Shown: in pieces, positions 18,699-29,524 of the stretch | How the letters are laid out: the number at the start of each line of letters is the position of its first letter | How positions within the stretch are numbered: position 1 is the first letter of the stretch | Translations under genes and position numbers: made by a program | Origin: Bartonella sp. AU18XJBT | Lineage (GTDB): Bacteria > Pseudomonadota > Alphaproteobacteria > Rhizobiales > Rhizobiaceae | Length of the DNA stretch: 64,000 bases | NCBI RefSeq assembly: GCF_028618595.1 | Contig: NZ_JAQITE010000005.1 | Location: 34,868 to 98,867, forward strand | Direction of reading: 5' to 3' | Notes under the pieces: model-generated | What the model was told of the DNA's origin: nothing | Seen by the model: the letters and a program-made list of their open reading frames with translations, nothing else | The model's database searches: none

Positions 18699-20920
18699 TG
18701 TCTGATCTTCTTCTTGAACTTTTCAGTGAAGAAATCCCCGCACGTATGCAACGAAAAGCTGCTGCTGATCTTAAAAAATCTGTTACAGATCAACTTGTGA
18801 ATGCTGGATTGATCTATGAAGCTGCTCGTGAATATTGGACACCTCGTCGGCTAACATTGGACATACGCAGACTTTCTACACGCTCAAAAGATATCCATGA
18901 AGAACGCAAAGGTCCTAGTATAAAATCACCACAGCATGTAATTGATGGTTTTCTACGTGCAACAGGATTAAACGATATTTCTGAAGCACATATTGGGCAT
19001 GATGATAAAAAAGGTCATTTTTATATTGCTAAAATTGTTAAAAAAGGTCGAGCTGCAGAAGAAATTATTGCCGATATTTTACCGAATATTATCCGAAACT
19101 TTCCGTGGACGAAATCTATGCGTTGGGGAAAGGATTCAGCACAAAATGGTGCTCTGAAGTGGATTCGACCTTTACAAAATATTCTTTGCATCTTCGGACC
19201 AGAAATTGGTGAAACACATGTTATTCCGTTTACAATTGGTTCTCTTAAAAGCAATAATTTAACTTATGGTCATCGTTTCTTAAGTGATGGAAAGCCATTT
19301 CGAGTGCGTCGCTTTGATGATTATGTTACTCAACTTGAAACCCATAAAGTCATTCTGGATGCCGAGAGACGAAAGAATATTATTTTAGCTGATGCCCAAA
19401 ATCTCTGCTTTGCCAACGGGTTAGAACTGGTTCAAGACAATTCCCTCCTAGAAGAAGTTGCTGGTCTTGTTGAATGGCCTGTTATTCTGATGGGTGATTT
19501 TGACAAATCATTCCTTGATATTCCTCCAGAAATTATTCGCTTGACCATTCGAGCCAATCAAAAATGTTTTGTCACCCGTAAACAAGGAGAAAAAGTAAAA
19601 CTTTCTCATCATTTTATTCTCGTTTCTAATATTCTTGCAAATGATGAAGGCAAAGAAATTTCAAAAGGAAATAGTAAGGTTGTCCGTGCCCGTCTTTCTG
19701 ATGCACTTTATTTTTGGCAAACCGATCAGCGTGATTTGCCTGATATTCAACAATTGGAATCTTCTATAAAAAAATTTGAACTTGATATAAAAAAACCTCT
19801 CGATCAAAGAATGGCGCGACTTGATCATTTGAATGTAACTTTTCATGCTAAATTAGGTACGCAAGGTGCAAGAGTAGAACGCATTGCTACACTCGCACAA
19901 GAAATTGCACCTTTGATACAAACAGATCCTCTTTTAGCAAAACGTGCAGCCATCCTTGCAAAAGCTGATTTGCAAACAGAAATTGTCGGAGAATTTCCTG
20001 AACTACAAGGTGTTATGGGGCAAAAATATGCCCTTCTTCAAGGAGAAGATCCTCGCGTAGCTATAACAATCGAGGACCATTATAAACCTCAAGGACCAAC
20101 AGATCGTCTTCCACAAGAACCGCTTGCTATAACCGTTATGCTCGCTGACAAAATTGACATGCTCGTTGGCTTTTGGCTCATTAATGAAAAACCAACGGGC
20201 TCAAAAGATCCCTATGCGTTAAGACGAGCAGCATTGGGAATTATTAGGCTTGTCCTTTCGCGAGATTGGAAAATCAATCTTATACCACTGTTTCAGTTCG
20301 CAACGAATCTTTTCTTACAACAAAAAAATAAATATGAAATCTCTCAAAGAGAAATTTCACAATTGCAGAATCTGCTTCCAGAAAAAACAGAATATATTTT
20401 ATCAGACCTATTATCATTTTTTCATGACCGTTTGAAAATCTATCTAAAAGAGGAAGGTGCTCGTTACGATGCTCTTGAAGCCGTTTTGAATAAAGATTCT
20501 GATGATTTTTTATTGGTTGCACGTCGTGTCGAATCCCTTATTGCTTTTATTAATACCCACGATGGAATAAACTTTGTAGCCTCTGTAAAACGTACTGCTA
20601 ATATTCTTGAAAATGAATTTCAAAAAAGCACAACAATAGCGAATGAAATTAATCCTGAGCTTTTTGTCGAGAAAGAAGAAATGCAACTCTATCACGCAAT
20701 CTGTGAAGTAGAGAAAAAGGTTCTTGCGCCCATTAATGCAACAAACTTATCATTTGCACTCAGTGTGCTAGCGCCACTTGGAAAGTTGATTGATATATTT
20801 TTTGAAAAAGTATTGGTAAATGATAAAAAACCTGATGTTCGTGCTAACCGTCTTGCTCTTCTCAAACGTACTCACATTGTTACACAATCGGTTGCAGACT
20901 TCTCAAAACTTGTCATTTAA
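18698..20920 (+). CDS. glyS: Glycyl-tRNA synthetase beta subunit
   Basis: tRNA-binding subunit of glycyl-tRNA synthetase, 740 aa. The canonical N-terminus [18 protein letters not shown] starts at the ATG that overlaps the glyQ stop (TAATG). Internal landmarks are REYWTPRRLTLDIRRLS, the aminoacyl-tRNA synthetase beta region FPWTKSMRWGKD, and the HD-like domain LAKADLQTEIVGEFPELQGV with the C-terminal anticodon-binding region. A frame open from 18641 in the same phase is only upstream read-through inside glyQ. glyS converges with the ATP synthase operon 123 bp away, and no strong terminator hairpin was found between them. Confidence 0.97.
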   Translation: MSDLLLELFSEEIPARMQRKAAADLKKSVTDQLVNAGLIYEAAREYWTPRRLTLDIRRLSTRSKDIHEERKGPSIKSPQHVIDGFLRATGLNDISEAHIGHDDKKGHFYIAKIVKKGRAAEEIIADILPNIIRNFPWTKSMRWGKDSAQNGALKWIRPLQNILCIFGPEIGETHVIPFTIGSLKSNNLTYGHRFLSDGKPFRVRRFDDYVTQLETHKVILDAERRKNIILADAQNLCFANGLELVQDNSLLEEVAGLVEWPVILMGDFDKSFLDIPPEIIRLTIRANQKCFVTRKQGEKVKLSHHFILVSNILANDEGKEISKGNSKVVRARLSDALYFWQTDQRDLPDIQQLESSIKKFELDIKKPLDQRMARLDHLNVTFHAKLGTQGARVERIATLAQEIAPLIQTDPLLAKRAAILAKADLQTEIVGEFPELQGVMGQKYALLQGEDPRVAITIEDHYKPQGPTDRLPQEPLAITVMLADKIDMLVGFWLINEKPTGSKDPYALRRAALGIIRLVLSRDWKINLIPLFQFATNLFLQQKNKYEISQREISQLQNLLPEKTEYILSDLLSFFHDRLKIYLKEEGARYDALEAVLNKDSDDFLLVARRVESLIAFINTHDGINFVASVKRTANILENEFQKSTTIANEINPELFVEKEEMQLYHAICEVEKKVLAPINATNLSFALSVLAPLGKLIDIFFEKVLVNDKKPDVRANRLALLKRTHIVTQSVADFSKLVI

Positions 20921-21043
20921 AATCAAAGGCGCCCTATCAACTGGTAAAAACAATGAATATAAACTTCTTTTTTATGATTTTTATTAATTAATATTAAGAA
21001 AATTATGCAACCAAGGAGGCAGTTATTTACCTCTCAAATATCA

Positions 21044-21538
21044 TTAATTAAGATATGTTTTCATTTTGACAAATGATTCTTTCTCAAGAGACTCTTTAAT
21101 AAGCTCATCTGCCTTGTTAGAATCTAATTCCTTTGCAATAAGGATACGTGCTGTAGAAATTGCCAAATCAATAGCCGATGAAGAAACCATGCGTATTGCA
21201 TCCGCTTCTGCTTGAGCTATTTTTTGCTCTGCCAATTTATTGCGGTTTTTTACATATTCTTCTGCTTTTGTACGAGCCTCAGCAATAATGGATTCAACTT
21301 CATGCTTTGCTGCTGCAATAATTTCTTGCGCATCTTTTTCTGCTTCTGCATGTTTGCGTTGATATTCAGCCAATATTTCCTGTGCCTCTTCACGAAGACG
21401 CAGAGCTTCATCCAACTCATCTTTAATACGCTTCGCGCGCGCATCAAGATGGTGTATAAGCTTCTGTGGAATTTGTAAATAGACTAAAAGAGCCAAAAAA
21501 AGAACTAACCCAACAAATGCCCAAAAAGTATCAGTCAT
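21044..21538 (-). CDS. atpF: ATP synthase Fo subunit b
   Basis: Peripheral-stalk subunit of F1Fo ATP synthase (164 aa). It has one N-terminal membrane helix (TDTFWAFVGLVLFLALLVYL) and then a long charged coiled coil. The ATG at 21538 is chosen because GAGGAAG lies just upstream; the track-style longer start would include that binding site in the coding sequence. It is the last gene of the Fo operon atpI-atpB-atpE-atpF'-atpF; the F1 genes are not here, as is normal in alphaproteobacteria. Confidence 0.93.
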   Translation of the reverse strand: MTDTFWAFVGLVLFLALLVYLQIPQKLIHHLDARAKRIKDELDEALRLREEAQEILAEYQRKHAEAEKDAQEIIAAAKHEVESIIAEARTKAEEYVKNRNKLAEQKIAQAEADAIRMVSSSAIDLAISTARILIAKELDSNKADELIKESLEKESFVKMKTYLN

Positions 21539-21549
21539 CTTTGTCTTCC

Positions 21550-22116
21550 TCAATAATCCGCAGTTTTAACAACTGAACGGACAGCCTCTTTGCTGATATC
21601 AACGTCAATCAATTTTTTCACAATTTCAAGGGCTACTTCTTCAGCGATAGAACCAACATTTTGCATCGCTCTATCCCGAATTTTTGCTATCTGTTTTTCA
21701 GCATCTGCGAGTTTTTTTTCTAAACTCTCTTCAATTTCTTTCCGTTCAAGCTCTGCTTTTTCTTTTAATTCTTCACTCGCTACCTGCGCTATAGCCTGCG
21801 CTTTCAAACGCGCTTCTGCTAATTTCCGCTCATAAGTTTCAACAACAATGTCTGCTTCCTGCTTCATGCGCATTGCCTGATCTAAATCAGACGCGATTCG
21901 ATCTCGCCGTGTTTCAATAACACCACCAATACGTGGTACAATTACACGAGAGATAAAAAGATAAAAAAGTCCGAAAGAAATTGCCAACCAGAAAAAATGC
22001 GAACCAAAATGTACAAAATCAAAAGGCGGAAACACACGATTTGCATGCTCTGCCACCTTTTTAATATGTTCTATCGACGTTTCAGTGTTCTGTGCATAAG
22101 CGCTTGAAACAAACAT
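21550..22116 (-). CDS. ATP synthase Fo subunit b' (second b-type)
   Basis: The second, diverged b subunit found in photosynthetic and alphaproteobacterial ATP synthases; b and b' form a heterodimeric stator. The 188-aa product has an N-terminal segment of about 35 residues, a membrane helix ([20 protein letters not shown]) and a coiled coil rich in Glu, Lys and Ala. It ends 11 bases before the atpF start, typical operon spacing. A naming conflict exists (atpG, atpF2 or atpX in different annotations), so no symbol is given. Confidence 0.92.
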   Translation of the reverse strand: MFVSSAYAQNTETSIEHIKKVAEHANRVFPPFDFVHFGSHFFWLAISFGLFYLFISRVIVPRIGGVIETRRDRIASDLDQAMRMKQEADIVVETYERKLAEARLKAQAIAQVASEELKEKAELERKEIEESLEKKLADAEKQIAKIRDRAMQNVGSIAEEVALEIVKKLIDVDISKEAVRSVVKTADY

Positions 22117-22247
22117 CTTCTTTCATCCTTTAAATAGCTTACTAAAGCCCTCTCTAACCGATGATAACTGACTGACATCTCTCTGATTAAGAGCTAAAAG
22201 GGTAAATCTTTCCTCATGCAAGAACAGATATACCCCTTTGATGATGA

Positions 22248-22478
22248 TCAAACCCCAAAAAGAAGTAATAAAGCAATGAGCAACGAAAAAATTCCCAAAG
22301 CTTCTGTTACAGCAAAACCAAAGACGAGACGCCCAAACTGACTATCTGCTGCTGATGGATTTCGTAATGCACCAGAAAGATAGCTACCAAAAATATTACC
22401 AAGCCCTAAAGCTGTTCCAGCCATACCAAAGCAAGCAAGTCCAGCGCCAATATATTTTGCTGCAAGCACCATTTCCAT
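22248..22478 (-). CDS. atpE: ATP synthase Fo subunit c
   Basis: Proteolipid of the proton-driven c-ring, 76 aa: two membrane helices joined by a polar loop RNPSAADSQ. The ion-carrying carboxylate is the Glu in FGFAVTEALGIFSLL in helix 2. The Gly-rich first helix (GAGLACFGMAGTALGLG) is typical. AAGGAG precedes the ATG. A 131-bp gap to the next gene b' is longer than the other spacings in this operon and could hold processing or attenuation signals that tune subunit stoichiometry; none was clearly recognised. Confidence 0.95.
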   Translation of the reverse strand: MEMVLAAKYIGAGLACFGMAGTALGLGNIFGSYLSGALRNPSAADSQFGRLVFGFAVTEALGIFSLLIALLLLFGV

Positions 22479-22532
22479 GTTATTCTCCTTTAAAGCGAAA
22501 TTGCATTATTCGACGGAAAACCGCCAGTTCTA

Positions 22533-23318
22533 TTAATGTCCTGGGTGAATTGCATCATTAAGATACATACAAGTTAAAACCGTAAAGACGTAAGCCTGAA
22601 GAAATGCGACCAAAAATTCAAGAGCAGTAATCGCTACAGTCATAATAAGCGGTAAAACCGCACCACCCACACCTACGAGTCCCACCCCAATCATTGAAAC
22701 AACAAACCCAGAAAATACTTTAAGCGTAATATGACCAGCAAGCATATTCGCAAAAAGACGAAGAGAAAGGCTAATTGGACGAGAGAGAAAAGAAATAACC
22801 TCAATCATTGTCACCAGAGGCAAAACCACAACAGGAACCCCACTGGGAACGAACAGTTTCAAAAAACTGACCCCATGCTTATAAAAGCCATAACCAATCA
22901 CTGTCAAAATTACCACCATTGCTAACGAAAACGTGATCATGATCTGAGATGTAACCGTATAAAAATAAGGAAAAAGACCAATAAAGTTAGCAACCAAAAT
23001 AAAAGTAAACAGAGAAAAAACTAAAGGAAAAAACTGCATTCCCTGTACACCAGATGATTCCCGCAGAGTCGATGCTACAAACTCATATGCCATTTCCGAA
23101 AGAGACTGCATCCGCGTTGGAACCAATCCACGACTTGATGATGAAATGAAGAGAAAAATAGAAGTTATAACAACCGTGAGAACTGTGAACAATGATACAT
23201 TTGTAAACGATAAATCCATATTTCCTATGGAAATCTTAATCAGCCTTGAAATCTCAAACTGATGAATAGGATCTGGAGCGTGCGCTGTCACTTCAACCTC
23301 ATTTATCGGACCTCTCAT
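22533..23318 (-). CDS. atpB: ATP synthase Fo subunit a
   Basis: Membrane subunit forming the proton half-channels next to the c-ring, 261 aa. It has five or six hydrophobic helices. The essential Arg is in [20 protein letters not shown] (the SLRLFANM signature), and the C-terminal helix carries [19 protein letters not shown]. It overlaps the end of atpI by 20 nt, so translation is probably coupled. The N-terminal [20 protein letters not shown] is slightly longer than in other Rhizobiales and includes the overlap. Confidence 0.95.
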   Translation of the reverse strand: MRGPINEVEVTAHAPDPIHQFEISRLIKISIGNMDLSFTNVSLFTVLTVVITSIFLFISSSSRGLVPTRMQSLSEMAYEFVASTLRESSGVQGMQFFPLVFSLFTFILVANFIGLFPYFYTVTSQIMITFSLAMVVILTVIGYGFYKHGVSFLKLFVPSGVPVVVLPLVTMIEVISFLSRPISLSLRLFANMLAGHITLKVFSGFVVSMIGVGLVGVGGAVLPLIMTVAITALEFLVAFLQAYVFTVLTCMYLNDAIHPGH

Positions 23319-23736
23319 TGGGCCCTTTATCTTGTTTGTCTTGGCGCAATACGCCTTTTTTTCCTAATTGACTGGAGGGAACATACCCCACAGACCGAAG
23401 AATACTCACTATACCAGCAGCAAATCCAAAGAAGAGAAAAAATACCAATCCCCAAGGATACGAACCTGCTAACTTGTCAAACCCCAACCCCAAAACAACA
23501 CCAACTATAACACTCGCCAGAAACTCACTGGAAAGCTTAATTGCATCTGCCATCCTTCCTTGTGATTTTTCCCGCTTATTCTTATTCTCTCGTTTCTTTA
23601 ATGCCTGCTTGCGCACTAAAGCTACGCTTAAGTTCCTACTACGACATTCCAAATCCTCTGAATGAAGACAGTCTCCTTGCTTCTCCTCTTCAGCCTCCTT
23701 CCGGCTTATAACGGGTTTCTCGCCCATCGCCATCAT
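23299..23736 (-). CDS. atpI: ATP synthase protein I
   Basis: Small assembly factor or Mg/Ca-transport-related protein at the head of the Fo operon, 145 aa. The N-terminal half is very hydrophilic (many Lys, Arg and Glu). Two membrane helices follow, one in [18 protein letters not shown] and one in [20 protein letters not shown]. The C-terminus is again basic. The ATG at 23736 is chosen because AAGGAG lies three bases upstream of an ATG pair. The basic N-terminal extension is longer than in most relatives. Confidence 0.85.
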   Translation of the reverse strand: MMAMGEKPVISRKEAEEEKQGDCLHSEDLECRSRNLSVALVRKQALKKRENKNKREKSQGRMADAIKLSSEFLASVIVGVVLGLGFDKLAGSYPWGLVFFLFFGFAAGIVSILRSVGYVPSSQLGKKGVLRQDKQDKGPNERSDK

Positions 23737-24715
23737 TGGCTCCTTAATTAAAAAGAAAAGCAAGAATGCATTTCATAAAACCGTGTGCATCATATTGTTC
23801 TCAAATTTATTCGTCAAGATACTAAAAGAAATCTATAACAAATTATCATATAAATTTTATTGCAGAAATAACGTATTTTTCAATTTACATACTCTCTTAA
23901 AAAGATATTCTGAGAACCTAAACCGATTTCACGACAGCACCCGTGAATGTATAATGAAAAGTTTCCGTATAATATAAAACTTATAGAATAATCATTTTTA
24001 CGCTTAACAAGAGGTGTAAACTGATACCATCTTATTTTCCAGCTCCCAATGCTATATCAATCCTAGCTTTGAAAGAGAACATAGAAAGCTAAAAAACAGT
24101 GTGAGAGCGTTGGTTTTCTTCTTTTATTCAAATAAACTTGCACTTTTTATTTTATGAAAATAATAATTAATGGTTTCTATATCCTGTTCGCAAAGTATCT
24201 TATATTATGCCATTACAGGCCCCATCACTCAATAAGCTTGAGGATATTAAGAGAGCTTTCTTTAAATATGAGATATTAATAAATCTAAAATTTCAAATAG
24301 ATCAAGCCAATAGAACACAATAAAATTTAAATACGATCGCCATAACACTTTATACAATTTTAATCCACTTTTGTGAATTTCGCCCTTTACAATTGAATAT
24401 CAGTAGATTCAGCAAATATTTTTGCTTTTTATTTAGACAAACTATTGTAAGCAAAAGCGCTTACATAACCTTTATTTTTATGAAACGATAATTTAATGCT
24501 TCTTTTCAAACGAGCATCATCATTATATTCCCCTACCCTCATATTGCATCTATTCTTGCATTTAAGTAACCCATTAAGAGGATTATGTACTCTTTCTTAA
24601 ATACTCCCTATCAAACTCTTCTCATAACATGTAAATAAATGATCTTTATCAAAATGAGAGAGCTCTATTCAATAACGCTCATAGTAAATGATTATCAATA
24701 AAATTTAAAAAGTTA
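23737..24715. other. Long AT-rich spacer with dispersed-repeat blocks
   Basis: Nearly 1 kb without a gene I can support, upstream of the atpI operon and downstream of der. Blocks at about 24016-24062 and 24583-24680 are similar to the repeat at 7087-7285. In between the sequence is AT-rich and riddled with stops. It includes GCAAAAGCGCTTACATAACC at 24451 onward, with the small palindrome AAGCGCTT. The atpI promoter should lie near 23750-23850, but I could not identify it. Confidence 0.5.
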
Positions 24716-26140
24716 TCATTTCTTCTTGGAACGTGTCGCAAAAGGATTATCAGAGGCTCGCAATGATATGCGAAGGGGTATACCAGACATATCAAATGTT
24801 TCACGTAACCCATTGATAAGATAGCGCAAATACGACTGGGGCATACTTTTGGGGCGCGAGCAAGAAATCATAAATCCAGGCGGACGTGTCTTAACCTGTG
24901 TGATGTATTTAACCTTAAGTCGACGGCCAGAAACCGCAGGAGGCGGATGATGTGCCACAACAGTTCCAAGCCATTGGTTCAATTTAGCCGTTGAAATGCG
25001 ACGATTCCACACACGGTGCATCATCATGACATTTTCCATCAATTTATCAATTCCTTGACCATATTGTCCTGATAAAGGAACAGCTCTCAAACCACGAACT
25101 TGAGGAAGAAATCGCGCACATTTTTCATGCAAATCAATCAATGTGATCTGACTGTTTTCAATAAGGTCCCACTTATTGAAAGCAATAATGGGAACACGCC
25201 CTTCACGAATCACAAGATCAGCAATTTGTAAATCCTGCTTTTCAAAAGGTATCGTTGCATCAAAAACAATGACTACCACTTCTGCAAAACGAATAGCACG
25301 CAAAGTATCTGCAACAGATAGTTTTTCTAATTTTTCTTGAATTTTTGATTTTCGACGTAAACCTGCAGTATCAAAAAGTTTAATATGACGACCACACCAT
25401 TCCCAATCTACAGAAATAGAATCACGCGTGAGTCCTGCCTCTGGTCCTGTTAACAAGCGCTCTTGTTTCAACATACTATTGATAAGGGTGGATTTTCCTG
25501 TATTGGGACGCCCCGCAATTGCAATCCTAATGGGTTTACTTTCATCGTAAATAAGCTCCTCTTCCGCCAAATCGTTTACATCATCACCAACAGATGCAAG
25601 CTGTATCGTAATATCTTCTTCTTTATTATTGCCCAAAGCATGCTCTGACCCAACAGCATCTATAATTGCATCACGCAGATCACTAAATCCCAAACCATGT
25701 TCAGCCGATATCGGGCAAGGCTCCCCCAAACCTAATGACCACGCCTCATACTCTCCTCCTGTTGCCGCTCTTGACTCAGATTTATTGGCAACAAGCACAA
25801 TTGGCTTTCCTGATTTGCGAACCAATGAAGCAAAATTTAAATCACTTGGTGTTATTCCGCTCTTTGCATCAAATACAAATAAAATAAGATCAGCTTCATC
25901 AATCGCAGCTTTTGTATGAGAACGCATACGCCCCTCAAGTGTATGATCACCTGCTTCCTCCAGCCCAGCCGTATCAATCACATCAAAACGTAGATCTTGA
26001 AGTTTTGCCGCATGAATACGCCGATCACGTGTTACACCAGGCTTATCATCAACCAAAGCCAATTTTTGCCCAACCAAACGATTAAATAATGTTGACTTCC
26101 CAACATTGGGACGACCAACGATAGCAATGGTAAGGCTCAT
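24716..26140 (-). CDS. der: Ribosome-associated GTPase Der (EngA)
   Basis: An essential GTPase with two tandem G domains that matures the 50S subunit. The 474-aa product has G1 motifs at both ends of the tandem: [18 protein letters not shown] (about residue 7) and [18 protein letters not shown] (about 200). G3 motifs are DTAGLEEAG and [11 protein letters not shown], and NKxD-type G4 motifs are VANKSE and FNKWDL. A C-terminal KH-like domain follows. The first G4 is NKSE instead of NKxD, common in rhizobial Der. The ATG at 26140 ([15 protein letters not shown]) follows AAGGAA and lies 4 nt after the TPR gene's stop codon. Confidence 0.96.
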   Translation of the reverse strand: MSLTIAIVGRPNVGKSTLFNRLVGQKLALVDDKPGVTRDRRIHAAKLQDLRFDVIDTAGLEEAGDHTLEGRMRSHTKAAIDEADLILFVFDAKSGITPSDLNFASLVRKSGKPIVLVANKSESRAATGGEYEAWSLGLGEPCPISAEHGLGFSDLRDAIIDAVGSEHALGNNKEEDITIQLASVGDDVNDLAEEELIYDESKPIRIAIAGRPNTGKSTLINSMLKQERLLTGPEAGLTRDSISVDWEWCGRHIKLFDTAGLRRKSKIQEKLEKLSVADTLRAIRFAEVVVIVFDATIPFEKQDLQIADLVIREGRVPIIAFNKWDLIENSQITLIDLHEKCARFLPQVRGLRAVPLSGQYGQGIDKLMENVMMMHRVWNRRISTAKLNQWLGTVVAHHPPPAVSGRRLKVKYITQVKTRPPGFMISCSRPKSMPQSYLRYLINGLRETFDMSGIPLRISLRASDNPFATRSKKK

Positions 26141-26144
26141 CAAT

Positions 26145-26816
26145 TTATTCCTTATTTGCCTTGCCCTCAGCTTGTATAAGCTCAAGCATTATTCGAGCCC
26201 GATCTGTTATTTTTGAACCCAAAGCACCTTCTTCAGAAATTTTCTTAAAATAATAAACCGCCTCATCCATTTTATCCGCCTTATAAGCAGCTAAGCCTAA
26301 AGCCTCTCTTGCAGACATACGCATAGGATTGGTATCACTTGTCATATCTTTGATGCGCTTTTCAACATCAGCGAATGTCCCTGTATCAACCAGAATATAA
26401 GCTGCCCGAATTTTTGCAACTTTCTGCAAAATCTGCGGTGCTTTCTCATCCGCTGCAACAGAATCAAAGATCTCCACTGACTTAATAATATCACCTTTCT
26501 CCATGAGTAAAGAAGCCTCACGTAAACGAGCAAGAAAAGGATACCCCCCAAAATGAGAGGTTTTAACAGTTTCTAATTGCTTTATCGCTTTATCAAAATG
26601 ACGTGTATCCGCAAAATCAAGACTTTTTACAAATGCATCACCAATATAACCAGCTTTCTTTATTTGCTGATGATGGTAAATTTGATAAGCAACTATCATC
26701 AATATAAAAAGAATAGCTGCTCCAATAATTGAAAAACCATACCGTCTCCAAAAAGCAAGCGCCTTTTCCTGACGAAATTCTGCATTCACTTCAGCAATAA
26801 AACTATCATACGACAT
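26145..26816 (-). CDS. YfgM-like membrane-anchored TPR protein
   Basis: A 223-aa protein with a cytoplasmic N-terminal stretch, one membrane helix ([20 protein letters not shown]) and a periplasmic TPR-like region (for example [16 protein letters not shown]). It matches the YfgM/tetratricopeptide family that sits before der in many proteobacteria. In E. coli YfgM associates with the SecYEG translocon and periplasmic chaperones; the same role here is inferred. AAGG precedes the ATG. It forms a two-gene operon with der. Confidence 0.85.
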   Translation of the reverse strand: MSYDSFIAEVNAEFRQEKALAFWRRYGFSIIGAAILFILMIVAYQIYHHQQIKKAGYIGDAFVKSLDFADTRHFDKAIKQLETVKTSHFGGYPFLARLREASLLMEKGDIIKSVEIFDSVAADEKAPQILQKVAKIRAAYILVDTGTFADVEKRIKDMTSDTNPMRMSAREALGLAAYKADKMDEAVYYFKKISEEGALGSKITDRARIMLELIQAEGKANKE

Positions 26817-27399
26817 ATATCATACCTTGAAAAAAGTTACTTTATCTGTGCTTTTACGCATAAATGGACCAAGATGGTAGTCCTAATTAACTAAAAATCT
26901 TTAAATTGCTCGTTTATTTATTTTAAATCAACATGTAGCCAAATCAATCAGATTTTTGCAACAGTCTTAATCGAAAATGATGTAAACGCCCTGTTTGTTC
27001 ACATTACAGCTTTTACATATATTGTCTTGAGTCTTATAAAAAATTCACTGTTTTAATATTTATCATGATTGCCTATCATCTCAAGCGGATTTTCTCCCCA
27101 TTATATAGAGAGATAATCTTTTAAAATCTTCAACGCAATTTTTGGCTGTATTGGATTATAGAATTATAATTCTTTCAATAACTTGAATAAAAAGTAAATT
27201 TCCACGAATATCTACTAAAACCAAATAGATAAATTTTTATCTGTATTAAAAATACCGAAGCGCCATGATAAAATAGGGTATAATTCCAAATCTTCAGTTA
27301 AAGCTCTTTATACCTCTTTATACAAAGTGTAACTCTTCAACTTATCTTCATCCGATTAACAACTTTTTGTAATTGATTCTTAAAGTTTTTAAAAATATC
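26817..27399. other. AT-rich spacer
   Basis: About 580 bp between the YfgM-like/der operon promoter side and the end of the SLC13 gene. The first part should contain the operon promoter. I see no supported gene, RNA or repeat in it. Confidence 0.5.
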
Positions 27400-29181
27400 C
27401 TATTGTAAAGGCCAAACCCACATAAGCATTGGAACAGCAATAATAACAATCAACACCGCCAATGGAGCACCCAAACGTGGATAATCACTAAAACGATATC
27501 CTCCTGGTGCCATCACGAGCATATTACTTTGATGTCCAATAGGTGTAAGAAACTCACAGCCTGCACCAATTGCAACAGCCATCAAAAAAGCTTCGGGCTT
27601 ATAATGAAGGGAATGAGCAAAACTTGACGCAATTGGTGCTACCATCATCACTGTTGCTGCATTATTCAAAAATGGCGTGACCAACATAGCTGTCACCAAC
27701 ATAAGCGCTAAGGCACCAGATGGTGGAAAAAATATTGCCAATTGGCTCAGCCATTGGCCAATGAGATCCGTACATCCTGTTTTCTCTAACGCTTCACTCA
27801 CTGGAATAAGAGCCGCTAATAGGACTAATATTGGGCCATCTAATGCCTGATACAGATCACGCGCGGGCAAAACGCGAAAGATAACCATTGCAGCAGCAGC
27901 AGAAAAGAAAGAAAAAGCAACTGGAACAATATGAAAAGCTGTAAAAATAATGGCTATAAATAAAACAGCTAAAGAGATGAAACCATGTCGTAAATTTCCA
28001 AACACAATATTTCGTTTTGCTAGGGGCAAGCATTTCAATTCTCTTAATAAATTTGGAATAACTGCATCCTGTCCTTGCAAAACAATCACATCGCCAAGAT
28101 GGAAAATAATATCATCAAGTCTTCCCCGTACCCTTTCATGTTGACGACTTAACGCAAGCAAATTTACATTATAGCGATCAAATAGAGAAAACTCTTTCGC
28201 ACTAATGCCCATAAGAGGTGAATTATGGGTAATGACTGCTTCAATAATATCAATGTCACTGTCCTTATCACCTGCAGCAATAGTTCGCCCCTTAGAAAAC
28301 TCTAAACGAGCAGAGTTCATCACGCTATCTAACCCTGTATGCGACCCTTCCAGTAAAATAATATCATTTTCAGACAAAACAAAATCTGGTAATGGTGAAA
28401 TAGATACTTTGTTTCGGATGATTTGAATCACCATAACGTCACCACTTAATGGCTTAACCAAATCAACAATATTTTTCCCTATAATCGGTGAATTTATTGG
28501 AATATGTACTTCTGCAACATAATTACGAATATCAATGGCATCATCAAATGATACACCTGAACGCACACGCACAGGTAAAAGCCAATAAAAACAGACCAAA
28601 TATACAACACCAGCCGTCGCAATAACCGCACCAACTGGTGTAAAATCAAACATAGTAAAAGGTGTTCCTGCTAAACGTTCTTGCATCGCTGAAATAACAA
28701 CATTGGGAGATGTTCCTATCTGTGTCATAAGCCCCCCCAACAAAGAACCAAAGGCCATGGGCATCAAAAAGACAGAAGGAGAAACCTGAGAACGACGTGC
28801 AAACTGAAAAGCTATCGGAAGCATAATAGCCAAGGCACCAATGTTTTTAACAAACATTGATAATACGACAACAGAAAGAACTAAAAAAGCTAATTGAAGA
28901 CGCACAGATTTTACATCTGGCCATATCCGTTGAATAATAAACTCCATTATACCAGAGCGCGATACGGCCGTACTGACAACAAACACACTCCCCACAATAA
29001 TAACAATATCATTACTAAAACCGCTAAAAGCTTCCTTCGGACTGACAAGACCAAGAGCACAAGCTATTAATAACGTACAAATAGCAACAAGATCATAACG
29101 AAATCGATCCCAAATAAAAACAACCATCATAAGACCCATGATCGAAAAAGCTATTATTTGATTTTCTGTCATAACACTCAC
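27400..29181 (-). CDS. SLC13/DASS-type anion:cation symporter with two TrkA-C domains
   Basis: A 593-aa inner-membrane transporter of the divalent anion/sodium symporter (CitT/ArsB-like) superfamily. About ten to twelve hydrophobic helices are split by a cytoplasmic stretch (about residues 205-385) holding two RCK/TrkA-C-like domains (HIPINSPIIGKNIVDLVKPL and ITHNSPLMGISAKEFSLFDR). Substrate-loop motifs include GTSPNVVISAMQ in the first half and MLVTPFLNNAATVMMVAPIA with GHQSNMLVMAPGGYRF in the second half. Sulfate, dicarboxylate or another anion are possible; the sequence does not decide. It is transcribed alone. Confidence 0.85.
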   Translation of the reverse strand: MSVMTENQIIAFSIMGLMMVVFIWDRFRYDLVAICTLLIACALGLVSPKEAFSGFSNDIVIIVGSVFVVSTAVSRSGIMEFIIQRIWPDVKSVRLQLAFLVLSVVVLSMFVKNIGALAIMLPIAFQFARRSQVSPSVFLMPMAFGSLLGGLMTQIGTSPNVVISAMQERLAGTPFTMFDFTPVGAVIATAGVVYLVCFYWLLPVRVRSGVSFDDAIDIRNYVAEVHIPINSPIIGKNIVDLVKPLSGDVMVIQIIRNKVSISPLPDFVLSENDIILLEGSHTGLDSVMNSARLEFSKGRTIAAGDKDSDIDIIEAVITHNSPLMGISAKEFSLFDRYNVNLLALSRQHERVRGRLDDIIFHLGDVIVLQGQDAVIPNLLRELKCLPLAKRNIVFGNLRHGFISLAVLFIAIIFTAFHIVPVAFSFFSAAAAMVIFRVLPARDLYQALDGPILVLLAALIPVSEALEKTGCTDLIGQWLSQLAIFFPPSGALALMLVTAMLVTPFLNNAATVMMVAPIASSFAHSLHYKPEAFLMAVAIGAGCEFLTPIGHQSNMLVMAPGGYRFSDYPRLGAPLAVLIVIIAVPMLMWVWPLQ

Positions 29182-29524
29182 CTCTCCCCATTAAATTATA
29201 ATACACAAAAATATATTTTTATGTTTTAAATATTCCTATAAACAGCAGCAAGATAAAAACAGACATCGGAATATTTTAGGATAATTTTAAAATGATAAAA
29301 AATTATGATGCGCATAAACTTTCCTCTCCTTATTATGCGTTCTTTTCTATAAAGTGCTGAACCCAAAGAAAATTGATAAAAGTTGATAAAGCTATATTGC
29401 AAAAAAGATGAGAATAACTCTAATATAGAGAGTAGATAATTGTTGAAACTGGTACACGCTATATTTAAACCTTTGTCGTTGCTTAAAAGAATTTATCTTC
29501 ACTCTCAATTCAAAGAGTGATAAA
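29182..29524. other. Divergent spacer
   Basis: About 340 bp between two diverging genes, AT-rich. It should hold both promoters. No clear operator, hairpin or RNA was found. Confidence 0.45.
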
